NCBI GenBank assembly: GCA_004794655.1
Contig: SMMW01000554.1
Location: 11,239,501 to 11,303,500, forward strand
Source of the DNA: Marisa cornuarietis
Taxonomy: Eukaryota; Mollusca; Gastropoda; Architaenioglossa; Ampullariidae
Direction: 5' to 3'
DNA length: 64,000 bases
Shown in pieces: positions 13,633 to 25,486 of the stretch. A model generated the notes under the pieces. The model was not told the DNA's origin and did not search any database. It saw nothing but the letters and a program-made list of their open reading frames with translations. How positions within the stretch are numbered: the stretch's first letter is position 1; every line of letters starts with the position of its first letter. Position numbers and translations under genes: made by a program.

Positions 13633-14263
13633 CGTGCTAATGACTTACACGGGTGACGTCCTTCTTACAGGACGTCTTTACTGCCAGACATCAGTTCAAC
13701 AGAAAACATTTCTGGGACGACCCCAAACATTTCTCATTAAGCATACGGATAAAAGGGTAGCCAAATGTCCTGTTAGCTGACATTCCAGCAGAGCAGAAGC
13801 TTCTGGGCTTAATGTTTTCACAGGTTGGTTGTGCTGGATACTGGGTAATCACAGACAAGGCAGTCCGTTCGTTAACTTATCGAAAACCAAATCATCGAAT
13901 TCTCATCCGAAACAGTTCTGAAAGTATTCTATTGCATAATGTTGGTATTGTTATCTTTGATTGTTGCAATTTCACTCGGTAACGTTTTGCAAAGCCTGAG
14001 ATCAGTGTGCAAATGTAAATGTAAAGCAAAAGAGTGGTAGAATAGTGAAATGTGTGTGTGTGTGTGTTTCTTTATTCTTAATAATGTTTTATTGTATCTT
14101 TGTAAGACATATTCGTGTATAACTGTCGTAACATCCCTTCAAAAGGCAAGCTAATCAATCAAGATCTAGGTGATTTGATCAGGAATGTTTTCCCGTGCCT
14201 TATTTGTTGACAGATTTCCACGAGCTTTGCTGATTGCCAGTTGGAACTCTCATTGATTAAAAG

Positions 14264-14529
14264 ATGGCCACACTGTGCTACCGTTGTTTTTTCTCGCCCC
14301 ACCAATACCTGTCTCAGCTACTCACGCTTTACTACCCGAGTCGATCTCCTTGTGTCCCCCTCCTCTCTGCCTACGAACCAGATGGGAGGAATTTGACAGC
14401 CACGTTAGTTTTCCTTCTCAGGCCCAGCTGTTTGAGGTCACTGACCCTTTCTCTTCGAATTGCGTCTACGTTCAAAGCTTTCAAGTCTGGCCTTAAATCA
14501 CATCTCTTTAAGAACAATTTTACATAATA
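14264..14529 (+). pseudogene. CR1-like LINE C-terminal fragment
   Basis: The plus strand ends IASTFKAFKSGLKSHLFKNN, the FK-(S/T)-xLK-(S/T)-HLF motif of CR1/L2 RT ends. Upstream residues are scrambled by frameshifts. The direct-repeat block 14545-15549 follows at once. Confidence 0.55.
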
Positions 14530-14544
14530 AAGAGTACTGTACCA

Positions 14545-15549
14545 TCCACTCCTCAGTTCCTCTTCTTCATCTATGCATTTAGTTTGTACGTACTATGGTG
14601 CCATCTGTCCTTTGTGTTTCTTGTATGGGGCACTGAGTTTGCCGCTACACGTGAAAATATGCTCTAATTTCAACATCTAATCATTATCACTAGTTAGTGG
14701 TTGCATTTTGTGTTAGGGTAACATGTGCTTGCACTAAATGGTAAACACAGCTTCATCACTGATGTTTGATGTAAAATGGAATGGATTTATTTTAGTGGAA
14801 GAAAGTCTAAACGTTTGTGTTACCAGAATGTAGGGCTTATAAAAATTCTATGTTCACAACACTGAAATGCATCCACTGCCTCTATTGATCAGCTGGTCAA
14901 GGACTTCTTGCTACGACAAGGAACAACAAGGAACACTACAGACACTACAAGTATGGGAGAAAACATACACATGTATTTTATCTGTATAAACTGTCGCATC
15001 GGCAATTTAAGTTACAAGTGTGAGGACTCTTGGTACCAGATTTGCACTGGACAAACTGGCCGTGGTATTCGGGGAGAAAATCACGTGACCAAAATGGAGC
15101 CTAATCTCTCATACCACCTTAGCGTTTCACCTCTCTTGAAATAACCACACGGTGCTGTCACACAACGCCCATTCATATACAGAAGTATAAATTACACGTA
15201 CAGACTGGTTTTAACATAGCGTCTATTGTGCATGTCTGAAACGAGGGAGGGGTTTTTTGCTAATTCGAGTAGAAGTCATTTAGGACACTTCAGTTTACAC
15301 CACCAACCTTTGTTACATTTATTATGATATGACATTGCACTTATACAAATGGTTTTTTTTTATTGGGCTGTTGTTTTTAAGAAATGGTTCTCGGCTACAG
15401 GCTTAGCTACAGCCTGGAGGTGAGGTCAGAAATGACGGCCACATCTTAACCATGTGAAATTACAGTGTGTCCCAGTTGCTAATTCATGACTGAAAAAACA
15501 GAGCAATAATTAACGTTGATCTGCATAGATAACATTTATTGCAAAATGG
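14545..15549 (+). repeat. ~1-kb dispersed repeat, copy B
   Basis: The second copy of the repeat at 11596-12554, in the same orientation ~3 kb away. It carries an extra segment near 14888-14950 (CAGCTGGTCAAGGACTTCTT...) that copy A lacks. A 78-codon open frame inside has no recognisable match. Confidence 0.85.
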
Positions 15550-15847
15550 TTTAGTGCTGTTCTACATAGTTCGTGATCAAAACTTACATAAGTGTTATCT
15601 TACCCAAGGAGAAAGACACCAAACCAAAGTGTTCCGTTTCTGAGCACTTCCTTGATACAAAAACGCATATTTTTGAATTTCTAGAGTGTTAAAATATGTC
15701 GCGGAATGTTTGAGAAGTGATACATATACACAATTTTAAACTGAATACATTCACGGATATACCCCAATGCGTCTTTATTACAACATATTTTAGAATTCTA
15801 TAGCTCTATATGAGGAATTTGTATGGGTTAGCTATTTGTGAATAAAA

Positions 15848-15880
15848 TTTCTCCATACCCCTCAAGGGGAGAATGAAAAA
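15848..15880 (+). repeat. Short dispersed repeat with CCCCTCAAGGGG palindrome, copy 1
   Basis: It shares TTTCTCCATACCCCTCAAGG with the reverse complement of 23522-23551. The core is a 12-bp palindrome-like CCCCTCAAGGGG. Confidence 0.6.
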
Positions 15881-15955
15881 AGTAATGCTTAATGTCTAAT
15901 ATAAGAGGGTCCGGAAATTAGATCTATGTCTGAACAAACATGATGCATAGGCAGA

Positions 15956-16620
15956 TTAATTAATTAATGAATTAATTAACGGAGTTTCTATAGTGTATTA
16001 TCCTACCATCAACGGCTAGATCAAAGCACTTCACAGAGAAGAAATACAAGCACAGAGACATAAGAATAATAATGGTCTCAAACCAAAGAGTTCATTGTGT
16101 TTTCAAAGTGAATGCCATCAGGACAGATGGAACCACTATAGCTCAGTTATACTACCAGCTGCAGCTGTGATTTATGGTTGTAGTATCACTGGGAATAGAA
16201 TAGGTGGAGGTGGTGGCACCAATAACATAAAGTTGTTCATTGTTGGTGCTCATATGACTGTCACGGAGGTCACATCACCACAAGAAAGCAGATGAAGCGG
16301 GAGGCAGGATTGTAGACAAGAGAACAGAGAATCAACTTCACGATTGTTTACTCACGTAGATTCACAATCTAATCCAGCGGGCAGAACGATGCGAGGAAAA
16401 TGGACCGTCCGTAGAGCAGAAAGCCTTGAACACCTGTAGGGTAGAGATGATTTAAATCGGCAAACGAAAGTCCAGGAGTCAAGATGGCGTAGATATGGCG
16501 TTTGAGACCGTTAGACGATGAAGAAGACAAAAATGGGGCACAGGTTCTGGAAAAAGTCGAGAACATTGGCAAGGAAATCAGCAAAAACCACAAATTAACA
16601 ACAGTCAGCAGACACTAAAC
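15956..16620 (-). repeat. Probable retroelement 3' region with (AATT)n tail
   Basis: A TTAATTAATTAATGAATTAA tail at 15956-15978 is followed, toward higher coordinates, by a unique-looking unit whose minus strand ends in the usual cttt-gag style. No RT domain was recognised. Confidence 0.35.
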
Positions 16621-17164
16621 ACGACGAAAACCCGAAGGCGCTACAAAAAACGAAAGAAAAAGAACAGGGAGGGCTCGTCCCCTTCGGCCAGTTAGGTGAA
16701 GGGACATCACTCTATCCAAAAACACTACAAAGAAAACGAGACATTTTTCTCAATAACTTATATTTTTATTTTATTAATTATCTAATTATGTGTGAGATCG
16801 TTGAGATTTTTTATGCCTTCTTTTAATTATGATGACATTATTTTTTAAACAGCTACACATGTGTTGTAAAGTGTGTAAACATTATTTATGGAAAGTGGAT
16901 TTGCTAGAACAAGGTAGGAATTATTCCCACAAGAATAATGGAAATGATTCTTTATTGGAATAATTTTCTGGACCGAAGTACATTTCGATAGAGGCTCAAC
17001 TGCATTAGCTACATAAGCACCTATACGTCAAATATGTTCATATGGATTATGAATAATTAAGATATTTTATTATTTCTATATCAACTTTTCATTTTTTTAT
17101 TTTAATGTCTCCAGTTGACCCTCTGTATAAAGGCTTCACACTGAAATTTTAGTATTCACGGGGG

Positions 17165-17400
17165 GGGGGGGATGGCACTTGCTTGTCACCACTGCAGTGA
17201 CACGCCTTGGGTTCGGATCTCGTCTCAGGACATTCTCTTTATGTGACACCTGTTTGCAGGACCTGGTGTCCGGGGTTTTAACTGGATACTCTGGTTTCTT
17301 CCTCCGTCCCTCTCTCCATAGTGGGAAATCACCTCAAGGTAGAAGCACTTTCCCAAGAAATCAACCAGCCATCCAACCTTCAATATTCAATTTTTATACA
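17165..17400 (+). repeat. Probable tRNA-headed SINE
   Basis: A head with a B-box-like GGTTCGGATCTCG at about 17211 is followed by CCGGGGTTTTAACTGG and ACTCTGGTTTCTTCCTCC. The latter resembles the conserved central domain common in lophotrochozoan SINEs. The 3' limit is uncertain. Confidence 0.4.
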
Positions 17401-18265
17401 GAAACAGAGTGCTTCTACATCGCAGTCTAATTTGCCTCCATGCTCCAACCTGGGGGCCTTGAGGATCACCAAAACATTTCGGTCCTGCAGCTTTTTCCAA
17501 GTCAAAGCTAAACGAGGGTTGGCTAGGTCAGAAGTCAAGTATCCATTCAACAACTGAGTAGACTGGGGGAGATAGCTAATATGAAGCAGACAGCAGCTAC
17601 GTCACCTGATGAGACCCTTCACCTCACCAAAAAAATCCAAAACAGTTAAAATGAAAGACATTTCCTCCTCGGCTGCTTGAGGCGATAAAAAAAAATCAAG
17701 TGATGGGGGTGGAGAAGTAAGACATCTGTTCAGACTGGCAAGGCCATGGAATTATGCGGCCTTTGTGAGGTGCAAGCAGCCACGCTAGCTGGAGTAGCTG
17801 GAGTATGCTCAACATACCAGACCCTGTCACATCCGATGAAAACATGCTTAATTGCACAAGGTCACACAAAGTGACACGGATACCACGAAAAGTCCTTGAA
17901 ATACAGGGACACTAAACTGCACGAAAATGGAAGAGGCTCGGATCAAACGAAAAAAAAAAGAAGAGTTAATTGCAGAAACAGGTTGAACCAACAAAATGAA
18001 TGTTGAGCCATTGATGCTAAACACTTTATAACGATCTGTTTAATTAACTATAGTGTATGCGCACACAGTAGCTCATGCCGTGGACAAGTTTGTGTTGCGC
18101 ATGCGCTGAATAATTGACAAAGCACCCTCATTGTTTTTACTATAGATGGTAAACACACACCACACGTACGCACGCTCTCTCTCTCTCTCACACACACACA
18201 CATTTAGTGAGTGCATGAAGTAAAGGAAGGGGAGAGAAGAAATGTACAACGCAAGGAAGAGAACG

Positions 18266-19424
18266 AACGAATATTTTTATTGCTTAGGCCATCGGCCTAT
18301 ATCAAGAAGATAAAACCACATGACTTTATTACGTTAGTAATGCAGTAATTATAAACATATTGTGCAAGTGGGTTATACATATTCAAAATTATATCAATAA
18401 AGATTAGTGTGTCACATCCTCGATCATTCCTCGATTCTAATGCTTTGTAGAGGTAAAAGTAACGTGTTATGCCTGAATTATTATCAGCCATAAGTATAGA
18501 AAATCGAAAGAGATAAAATTTATAGAATCGGTATACCTAGGACAAACAAGTGCAAAGGAAAGTTTAATGGCAGACAGATGAACTTTTTATATAATGTTGA
18601 TATCAGCACTCAGCCCTCATATTTCAAAGCCATATAACAGAATCAGTTGTGTTTGGTTATCGAACAATTTAAAGAATAATGATTACGATAATCTAAATAC
18701 CATAAAACTTTCAGGATGCTAGCTACTCCTTTCCATGCTTTTCCTGCAAGGTCTTGTGGGGCATGAGTAAATACAGTCCAAGATATTTATACGTATTGAC
18801 AGCAGTTAGCTTTTTTTTGTTTTCCAGAAACCACTCTTCATTCTTTGAAATAAAACCCCCGTTTCGATACACTGCAATATTCGATTTATCAAACCTTACT
18901 TCAAGTTCTTAATGTCTAGACATGTAGACATGTTTTTCAGTATATTTATCTGGTTTTGCAATCGCACTACTGTATCGGAAAACAAGGCAACAGCATTAGC
19001 AAAAAGTCAAATAAAAAGTTGTGTAAGGTCTGGAGATAATTCATGAATACCATGGCGTCCCTTATTTCTGATTTCACAAGTTAGCTCAATAATAAATAAG
19101 GAATAAAGTGCAGGGCTACAAGTTTATCTTCTCTGAGGCCTCGAGTGCAATCAACACATTCATTTAAATCAGCTCATATGCGAACATGTGCCTTGAAGAC
19201 GTTAAGCATATTTTTAACAGCAACTAAAAGTTTCCCATCTGCATAATTTTTATGCAAAATACGCCAAAGTTTATTCCTAGTTATAGAGTCAAACGCATAG
19301 CGAAAATTTATAAATGCTACATACAGTTTCTAATCTTGAGCTAGTTGTTTTTGTATCATGGCCATTAATACAAATATGTGGTCTATAGTGCTACAATCCT
19401 TCTTAAAACCACCCTGCTTTTTTC
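18266..19424 (-). pseudogene. LINE 'A' reverse transcriptase remnant, 3' part
   Basis: Minus-strand frames read GGFKKDCSTIDHIFVLM, then LYVAFINFRYAFDSITRNKL, then DCTRGLRED. These are RT domains of a non-LTR element. The first catalytic Asp (F-x-D-F) is Asn, and many stops follow. The 3' end has AATAAA (minus, 18281-18276) and an AGGCC...GGCCT motif. The upstream continuation is at 20842-20990, separated by LINE 'B'. Confidence 0.72.
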
Positions 19425-19429
19425 CCTAC

Positions 19430-20841
19430 TGTGTTCCTTGATGGTCAAAGATCTCGCCCTGCTTCACTTTCTTGTGCGGTACCCCAAGGCTCAGTACTCG
19501 GCTCAGTTTTGTTCATTCAATCATTCTGTGTACGAAACCACTTTCATCTTGCACCAGTCTCACAATTTGTTTGTTTGTTTGTTTGTTTGTTTGTTTTTGT
19601 TTAACGCCGTGCCAGCAACTAAGGCTATATCACGGCGAACCAGTCTCACAAGATTTCTCACCAATTATATGTTGATGAAACGCAACTATACTGGTTTATT
19701 CCACGGGTTGTTCACTCTGCTACTAGTACCATAGAATCCTGTATTAGCGATGTCAAGGACTGGATGGTAACAAACAAACTTAAACTCAATGATGATAAAA
19801 CGGAAGCCCTCCTATATGCTTGAGAAGTAGAAATAAAGCTTCGCTCGTTTCTCCACCAAATCACATCAAGGTGTGCGTCATCCGTCAGGAATCTGGGATT
19901 CATTGTCACTGCAGACATGACTCTTGATAAACATGTTACAGCTGTCTGTCAGTCTGTCTATTATGATAGACAAGTTACAGCTGTCTGTCAGTCTATTATG
20001 AGCTGCGTAAGATCAGTGCCATCCGTCATTTTCTCTCTACACGTGCTACCAACACTCTTGTCTGTACGTTTGTTCTTACCAGGCTTGATTACTGCAGCTC
20101 CTTGCTTGCTGGCTGCCCTGAATACCTTCTTCATAAAACCAGAAAGTACAGAACTCTGCTGCATGTCTAGTGCTTAGAGCTAGGACACGGGACCATGTCA
20201 CTCCTCTCCTTTGTTTTCTGCACTGGCTACCCATCCGTTCTCGCATTCAGTACAAACTGTTTTAATTTCTTTGCAGGCTCATGCCCTGATTATTTCTCTG
20301 AACTTCTTTTCCCTTACGTCCCAGGAAGACAACTCTGCTCATTGTCTGACGACCGCCTCATTACTATTCCTGTCACCATAACAACAACATATGGCCGCAG
20401 AATTTTTAGTTTCTGTGCAGCAAAACAATGGAACTCTTCGTTTCCATATCCGCCACCTTCCCACTATTTAATCCTTTAAATGTGGACTGAAAACGTACCT
20501 CTTCCTTTAACATTACTCCTAACACCAGTTCCCATAATGCTAGTTCTTTTTCACACCCATTCCCGTTTTCCTTATTGCTACTTTCCTGCTCGTCTTCCGA
20601 AGCAAAATTATGATACTCTCAGTCCTTGTTATTTAGCTCCTCTGTGCGTTTTCTGTAACTGTTTTTCTTCATCATCAGTAGTGTTGTTTCTTCTGTCGTA
20701 GTTCATATATGTTGTTTGTTTGTTTTCCTGCCCCTCGTATGTTGCCCATGGCTCGTTGTTTTTAAGCGCTAAGAGCATGCTCCTTAAGACTGTGAGTGGG
20801 CGCTTTATATTTTTTTGCATTTTTTATTATTATTATTATTA
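19430..20841 (+). mobile_element. CR1/L2-like LINE 'B', 5'-truncated and decayed, inserted in LINE 'A'
   Basis: Plus-strand blocks run VPQGSVLG (19489), QLYVDETQLYW (19662; YxDD box with second D changed to E), DVKDWMVTNKLKLNDDKTEA, RNLGFIVTADMTLDKHV, PDYFSELLFPYVPGRQL, TTYGRRIFSFCAAKQWNS and FKCGLKTYLF, ending near 20512. A 3' UTR with GCGCTTTATATTTTT and an (ATT)n tail at 20823-20841 follows. Frameshifts are numerous. This is the C-terminal half of a CR1/L2-type RT. Confidence 0.8.
19566..19638 (-). mobile_element. Short (CAAA)n-tailed retroelement with 13-bp target duplication
   Basis: 73 bp on the minus strand: TCGCCGTGATATAGCCTTAG, TTGCTGGCACGGCGTTAAAC, then a (CAAA)n tail. It is flanked by ACCAGTCTCACAA at 19553-19565 and 19639-19651. 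It splits the LINE 'B' RT between the VPQG and YVDD boxes. A related copy is at 34236-34300. Confidence 0.85.
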
Positions 20842-20990
20842 AAATCTATCCATCTAATAATCCTTTTATTTAAAATAAAACTGTAAACTTTACTACAAAT
20901 ATTCAACGGAGAAATACCTCTATAGCTATCTGGCTTGTTTATGTCACCTTCCTTATGCAGTGGTTGAATTATGGCTTCTGTCCATGCACT
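20842..20990 (-). pseudogene. LINE 'A' reverse transcriptase remnant, 5' part
   Basis: It reads AWTEAIIQPLHKEGDINKPD, then SYRGISPLNICSKVYSFILN and KRIIRWID, the first RT blocks of a non-LTR element. Only a few residues separate WID here from GGFKK at 19424 in an intact RT, so the two pieces were one element before LINE 'B' inserted. Confidence 0.72.
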
Positions 20991-21170
20991 TGTGGGGAGA
21001 AAGGGGGCAGCCCCTTCCCTCAAAAAAAGTACTGAGGGGACAAGAATGTGAATGTCGTTCACTGTCAGCATAGAGTTTGCCTCCCAACCCTCCCTACTCC
21101 ACCCCCAACCACCCACCCACCCCCCCCCCCAAAAAAAAACCCCGAGCATCTTCCTACACCACTGATATTC
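20991..21170 (-). repeat. Dispersed repeat with poly-C tract, related to 59124-59283
   Basis: It contains GGACAAGAATGTGAATGTCG, a C-run then A-run at 21121-21139, and CTTCCTACACCACTGAT. The reverse complement of the same blocks occurs at 59124-59283. Confidence 0.6.
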
Positions 21171-21964
21171 CATCTACGCTGTACGCAGCCTTTGAGATAC
21201 ATTGTCGGCTTGGCAAGCCTCGGGCAGACTATAGCTAAAGGTGTTGAATGTGATACATTTTCAGTTGTCCCTCATCAGTGAAGTGTGGAGAACAAGATCC
21301 TCCAAGATAACTGCTAAGTCCGGCCTCCCCAACCCCCCTCCCCATATTTCGGGAGTGAAAACTTGTCGGGACCCTAGGAATTAAGCTGTCAAGGTGAAGA
21401 TAACTCAAAACGTAATACAAGACAAAGTTGCACAAGGCTGAGGGAGCAGCGAGACTGGACGGATATCATTTATGGTTTCTTTGTCTGGAGAGCAGTGGCA
21501 AAAGAATGAGTATAGCCAACATTTTGGACCTCATTTGCTGACCTAAATAAACCGGATGTGTTTGGGTGAAGGGAGGTGGTAGAAAAGGGAAAAGAACCCA
21601 GACCCATACGTGTTCACCTAATTAATTACTTTATCTTGTTTTGTTTTGATTTGCTTTCATTTTAAACTTTTTTTCAAATTCATGAGTACGCACCTCTCAT
21701 TGAAACTGAACGTGTATTCATTCAGGTGACCGTTAGGTCAAAGTGAACTTCATAAAAACAGCCTTCGGAAAGGTCTCGCAGACTGAAATTCTGCCACGAC
21801 TTAAACAGCTTATGGACTTTAATGCTGACCGCTGCAATGTCGGGGTGGGGGGGAGGTCTTCCTGGATCAGACGTCAGACTACTTTCGTTAGCAAAGCCTG
21901 ATCAAGCTCTCTCGCTGACGTCAACCCAATTACTTCAGCAAAGCCTCATCAACCTCCGTTTTAC

Positions 21965-22320
21965 TTAAAGACCAACCTGAACGGTTTGCGTCTTTTGCAG
22001 ATATCGGTAGATATAGGCGATATAAAGCTAACCTGTGGCACGAGAAATGCAGAATTTTCAGCGTCCGAATAATCAGAAATGTCGCTCATTCTCTCTCTCT
22101 CTCTCTCTGTTTGTTTGTTGTTGGCTGCTGGCAATGTTGTGAATGGTGCACTAGTGTGACGTAGTACACTGTTAGCGGCGCTTGTTGACCACAGGTGCGA
22201 ATCGTAGCGAATAATTAACGGATGGGTTTGGGAGGCTAAAATTTACAGGTTAGTTTTACATCGCCTATATCTACCGATATCTGCAAAAAACGCGAACCAT
22301 GCATTCAGGTTGGTCTTTAA
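21965..22320. mobile_element. MITE with ~70-bp terminal inverted repeats
   Basis: The left end 21965-22036 (TTAAAGACCAACCTGAA ... CAGATATCGGTAGATATAGG) is mirrored by 22245-22320 (CCTATATCTACCGATATCTG ... AGGTTGGTCTTTAA). Both ends carry TTAA. The 200-bp interior has a (TC)n run at 22090-22109 and no coding frame. The superfamily is uncertain. Confidence 0.8.
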
Positions 22321-24549
22321 AGCCGCTTACTTCAGCAAAGTCTGAAAAAGATCCCTGTTTTATCTTAAGCCTCTTGCTTGTCCTGATCAAACTACTTCTG
22401 CCTGACTTAGTCGCTTTGAGGTCTTGCCGTATGTCACCGGCTAAAGAACAGAGCGCTCTTTCCGAAAAAAACTGCCACGTGGACATCCAGGACTAAAGTT
22501 TTCACCTGCGTCTTACAGTGCAGTCATCACAAAACCACATCTGTTTTTCGTCGTGATTTTTTTTCGGGTCAGATTGCCCCTAAGATGCATAAAGTGCCTG
22601 ATTGCTTCCAATTGAGAGATTGCTTGCTCGCTCCTACCTGAAGAATCGCCAGTAGTTACCTAGGTGACAGGCCTTGAAAGTTGTCTGACGCAAGTCTGTT
22701 TATGGTGCTTGTATGCGGACTGGCGATCTGTTTAACAAATGTCAATAATATTTTAACAATTTGAAAAAAGAAATTTATTGATAAAGTTCAGTCGACATAG
22801 AACTTACAGTCCACTGCGCATGTGCAAACACAAGGACGTGTCTGGCGCCAACATATAGAGACGGCGATTGATCAAAGTGGGCAACCTAGTAAAAAGATAT
22901 CCTCCGTACTTTTTTTCTAAATGTGTCACACGTATATGGCGAAGTAAAACACCAAATGAGAAAGAAATATATGGTGCTGATCGTAATATCTTCAGCAAAA
23001 ATAAAATGAGACTGATACAGCATACATACCCATTTAGAGACATTTACATAATATTTTCTCACATAGTACTCATACAGCAAAATCTCTAGCAGTTACAGTC
23101 TCTACTTTTGTCTTTCTTTCTCTGTCTTTGCCTCTCTCTCTCTCTTTCTATCTCTCTCGTTGATTGTCCTGCTTAAAATCCTCCTCCCTCAGATTCGGAT
23201 GTCCAGTTTGAAGACGCACACAAACACAACTATATCTAAGATGACGCCCTTCTCGAAGCCCAGCGAAATCCGGCGAAGCAGTGTACAGATAGAATTGTCC
23301 ATAATAACTAAGCCTCCATTCAGCTACAAATTTGGTATTACACATCAAAACGACATCAAAACGAAGTGAACAATAATCTGAATGCAAACTCACACGCTCG
23401 TCATCAGGTTTTCATGTGAACAGAGTAAGCTGTCTTATCGTGTTGATAAAGTAAGCTATTCTAATAAGTGATCTGGTCTGGACTTCACTAGTTAAATCTG
23501 GTCAGATATCAGACTTTTTATTTATTCACCCCTTGAGGGGTATGGAGAAAATGAATTATACACAATTAGCAGTTCACCCATATAATTTCCTTATAAAAAA
23601 CCTAAATAAACATATACAGAGCTTGAATAAAAGTAAATATAAGACAGTGTTATATAAAAAAGGAAAACTTAATAATGATACTAAGAGTGGAAAAGATGCT
23701 AATACTAGTTGAATGTGTTCTTTTTGCTGTCTATGAGGTCCATGTAACGTGTGCCTGCTCGCATGTGCGTTTTGGTATCTATGGTGTAATGTGTGGGTCA
23801 TGCCCAGTCAATATGGAAATTGTCTGTGCATATGCTAGAAAGAGAGTGAGGAAGAGAGAGCATGGGAGAAAGAGGGGAAGTATATATGTACGTGTTTAAA
23901 GGTGTAGAGGAAATTTAAGGGGGAATGGTTGCCTAACCCACAGTGCTAGCTGTAGCGTCTGCTAGTATGAGTGTGAGTGTGATCAGTATTTGTCGAATAA
24001 TTGGCGACCAATAATCACGTCTAATTCCTCGTGTACTATCACTTGGTCAATAAATGAATTCTTATCTTATTCTCATCTGAACATAACTTAAACCAGTAAA
24101 ATTACTTATCAAACCTGTCACAAATAATCGGACATGTGTTTTTCACTACATGCGTTTTCGTGGAGCAGAAGAGACTATTAAATTTAACTCCATTAGGGTG
24201 GTCAAAATAAAATTAAGGAATTAATCTTATTCTTTCTTTCTTGAAGTAATCACTACTAGGGTGTACCGAAATTCGTCTCCAATATCACATTTAGTACAGT
24301 GTCGTTATAATCTTGTTATATTGCACAATCGTTCAGTCTGAACTGGGAGATTATTATTTAAGGTTCTAAACTTAAAATGTGTTACACAGTCCTTATAAGG
24401 TAATAGAGTAATGTACTTTTCACAGGAGAAAGAGGCTTTATACATTCTGTAATTCCAATATATATATATATATCTTTTTATACAATTCAGAGAACCATTT
24501 TTGTGCATGCACGTCACATAAACATATCAACTTATATTTAAACCAGTTA
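22321..24549. other. No gene recognised apart from a short repeat
   Basis: It contains TC-rich runs (23110-23158), the small palindromic repeat at 23522-23551 and a TA run near 24461-24471. The open frames here look non-coding. Confidence 0.6.
23522..23551 (-). repeat. Short dispersed repeat with CCCCTTGAGGGG palindrome, copy 2
   Basis: An inverted copy of the unit at 15848-15880. Confidence 0.6.
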
Positions 24550-25462
24550 GAGAAAATTCGAAATTCTGCTCTTGGTCCCAAACCCATGACAGCCCTAAAC
24601 AAAGCCTTTGAAGCGAGCAAAACAAGCAAAAGTCTGACGAAGCAGGGTCAGGCGAGTATGATGGTAGGTGTGGCTACATATCCCATCCAAGCTCCAATAA
24701 TTTTTTACGGGTAATCAAACTTGTGTGTGGTCTCGCGTTGTCGTGGCGGCACACAGCTCCGTTACGATCAACAAGCTCTGGACGTTTCTGGATGATAGAT
24801 TCGTTCAAACTGTCCAACTGCTGACAGTACACATTCGAACTTGGTTCCTGACTAGGAGCTCGAAAAACACACCTTTAAAATCCCACCACACTGAGAGCAT
24901 AACCTTCCTCTGATGAATGTCTGCTTTTGATGTGTTTGAGACGAATCATCACGTCGGAACCAAGACCGTTTGCACATCACATTGTTGTAAATAATCCACG
25001 TCCCATCAACAGTTATCAGTCCTTTAAAAAAAAATCGTTTTCCTCACGGTTAATGAAGATATCGCAGATGTTTATACACGTTGTCAAATGAATTTCTTTG
25101 GGTTTACGAGGAACCCAAATATCGAGCCTGCTTACGTATCCCAGCTTCTTGAGATGGTCATGAGCGGTTGAATAACGGATGTTGAATGTTTCTGCAATCT
25201 CTCGTGTCTTGCCACGTGGGTTTGACCTGACCAGTGCCTTTATTTTGTTATCATCAACCTCGGTGGGCCTACCTGACCGAGGAACGTCTTTGAAATAAAA
25301 ATATCCGGCACGGAATTGTGTAAAGCATCGTTGGCAGTGACATTCTTGTAGAGCATTGTCACCGTAAACTCTACACAGCTTGTCACAAGCTTGACGCACG
25401 TTCTTCTCTTTACGGAAGTAAAACAATAAAATATGGCGAAAATGCATAGTTTGCTCTTCCAT
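24550..25462 (-). pseudogene. Fossil mariner transposase (SETMAR-like)
   Basis: The N-terminal ~148 residues are open from MEEQTMHF, with a paired HTH region. PRSGRPTEVDDNKIKALV, TREIAETFNIRYSTAHDHLK and KLGYVSRLDIWVP match the HTH_48/mariner signature. After a frameshift it continues LITVDGTWIIYN (first catalytic D), YCQQL, then HDNARPHTS (second D, ~24720-24745) and YSPDPASSDF (D34D region, ~24630-24658). Stops and frameshifts abolish function. I could not fix the inverted repeats. Confidence 0.85.
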
Positions 25463-25486
25463 TTTCAATTTGTTGTAAAATCCCAA

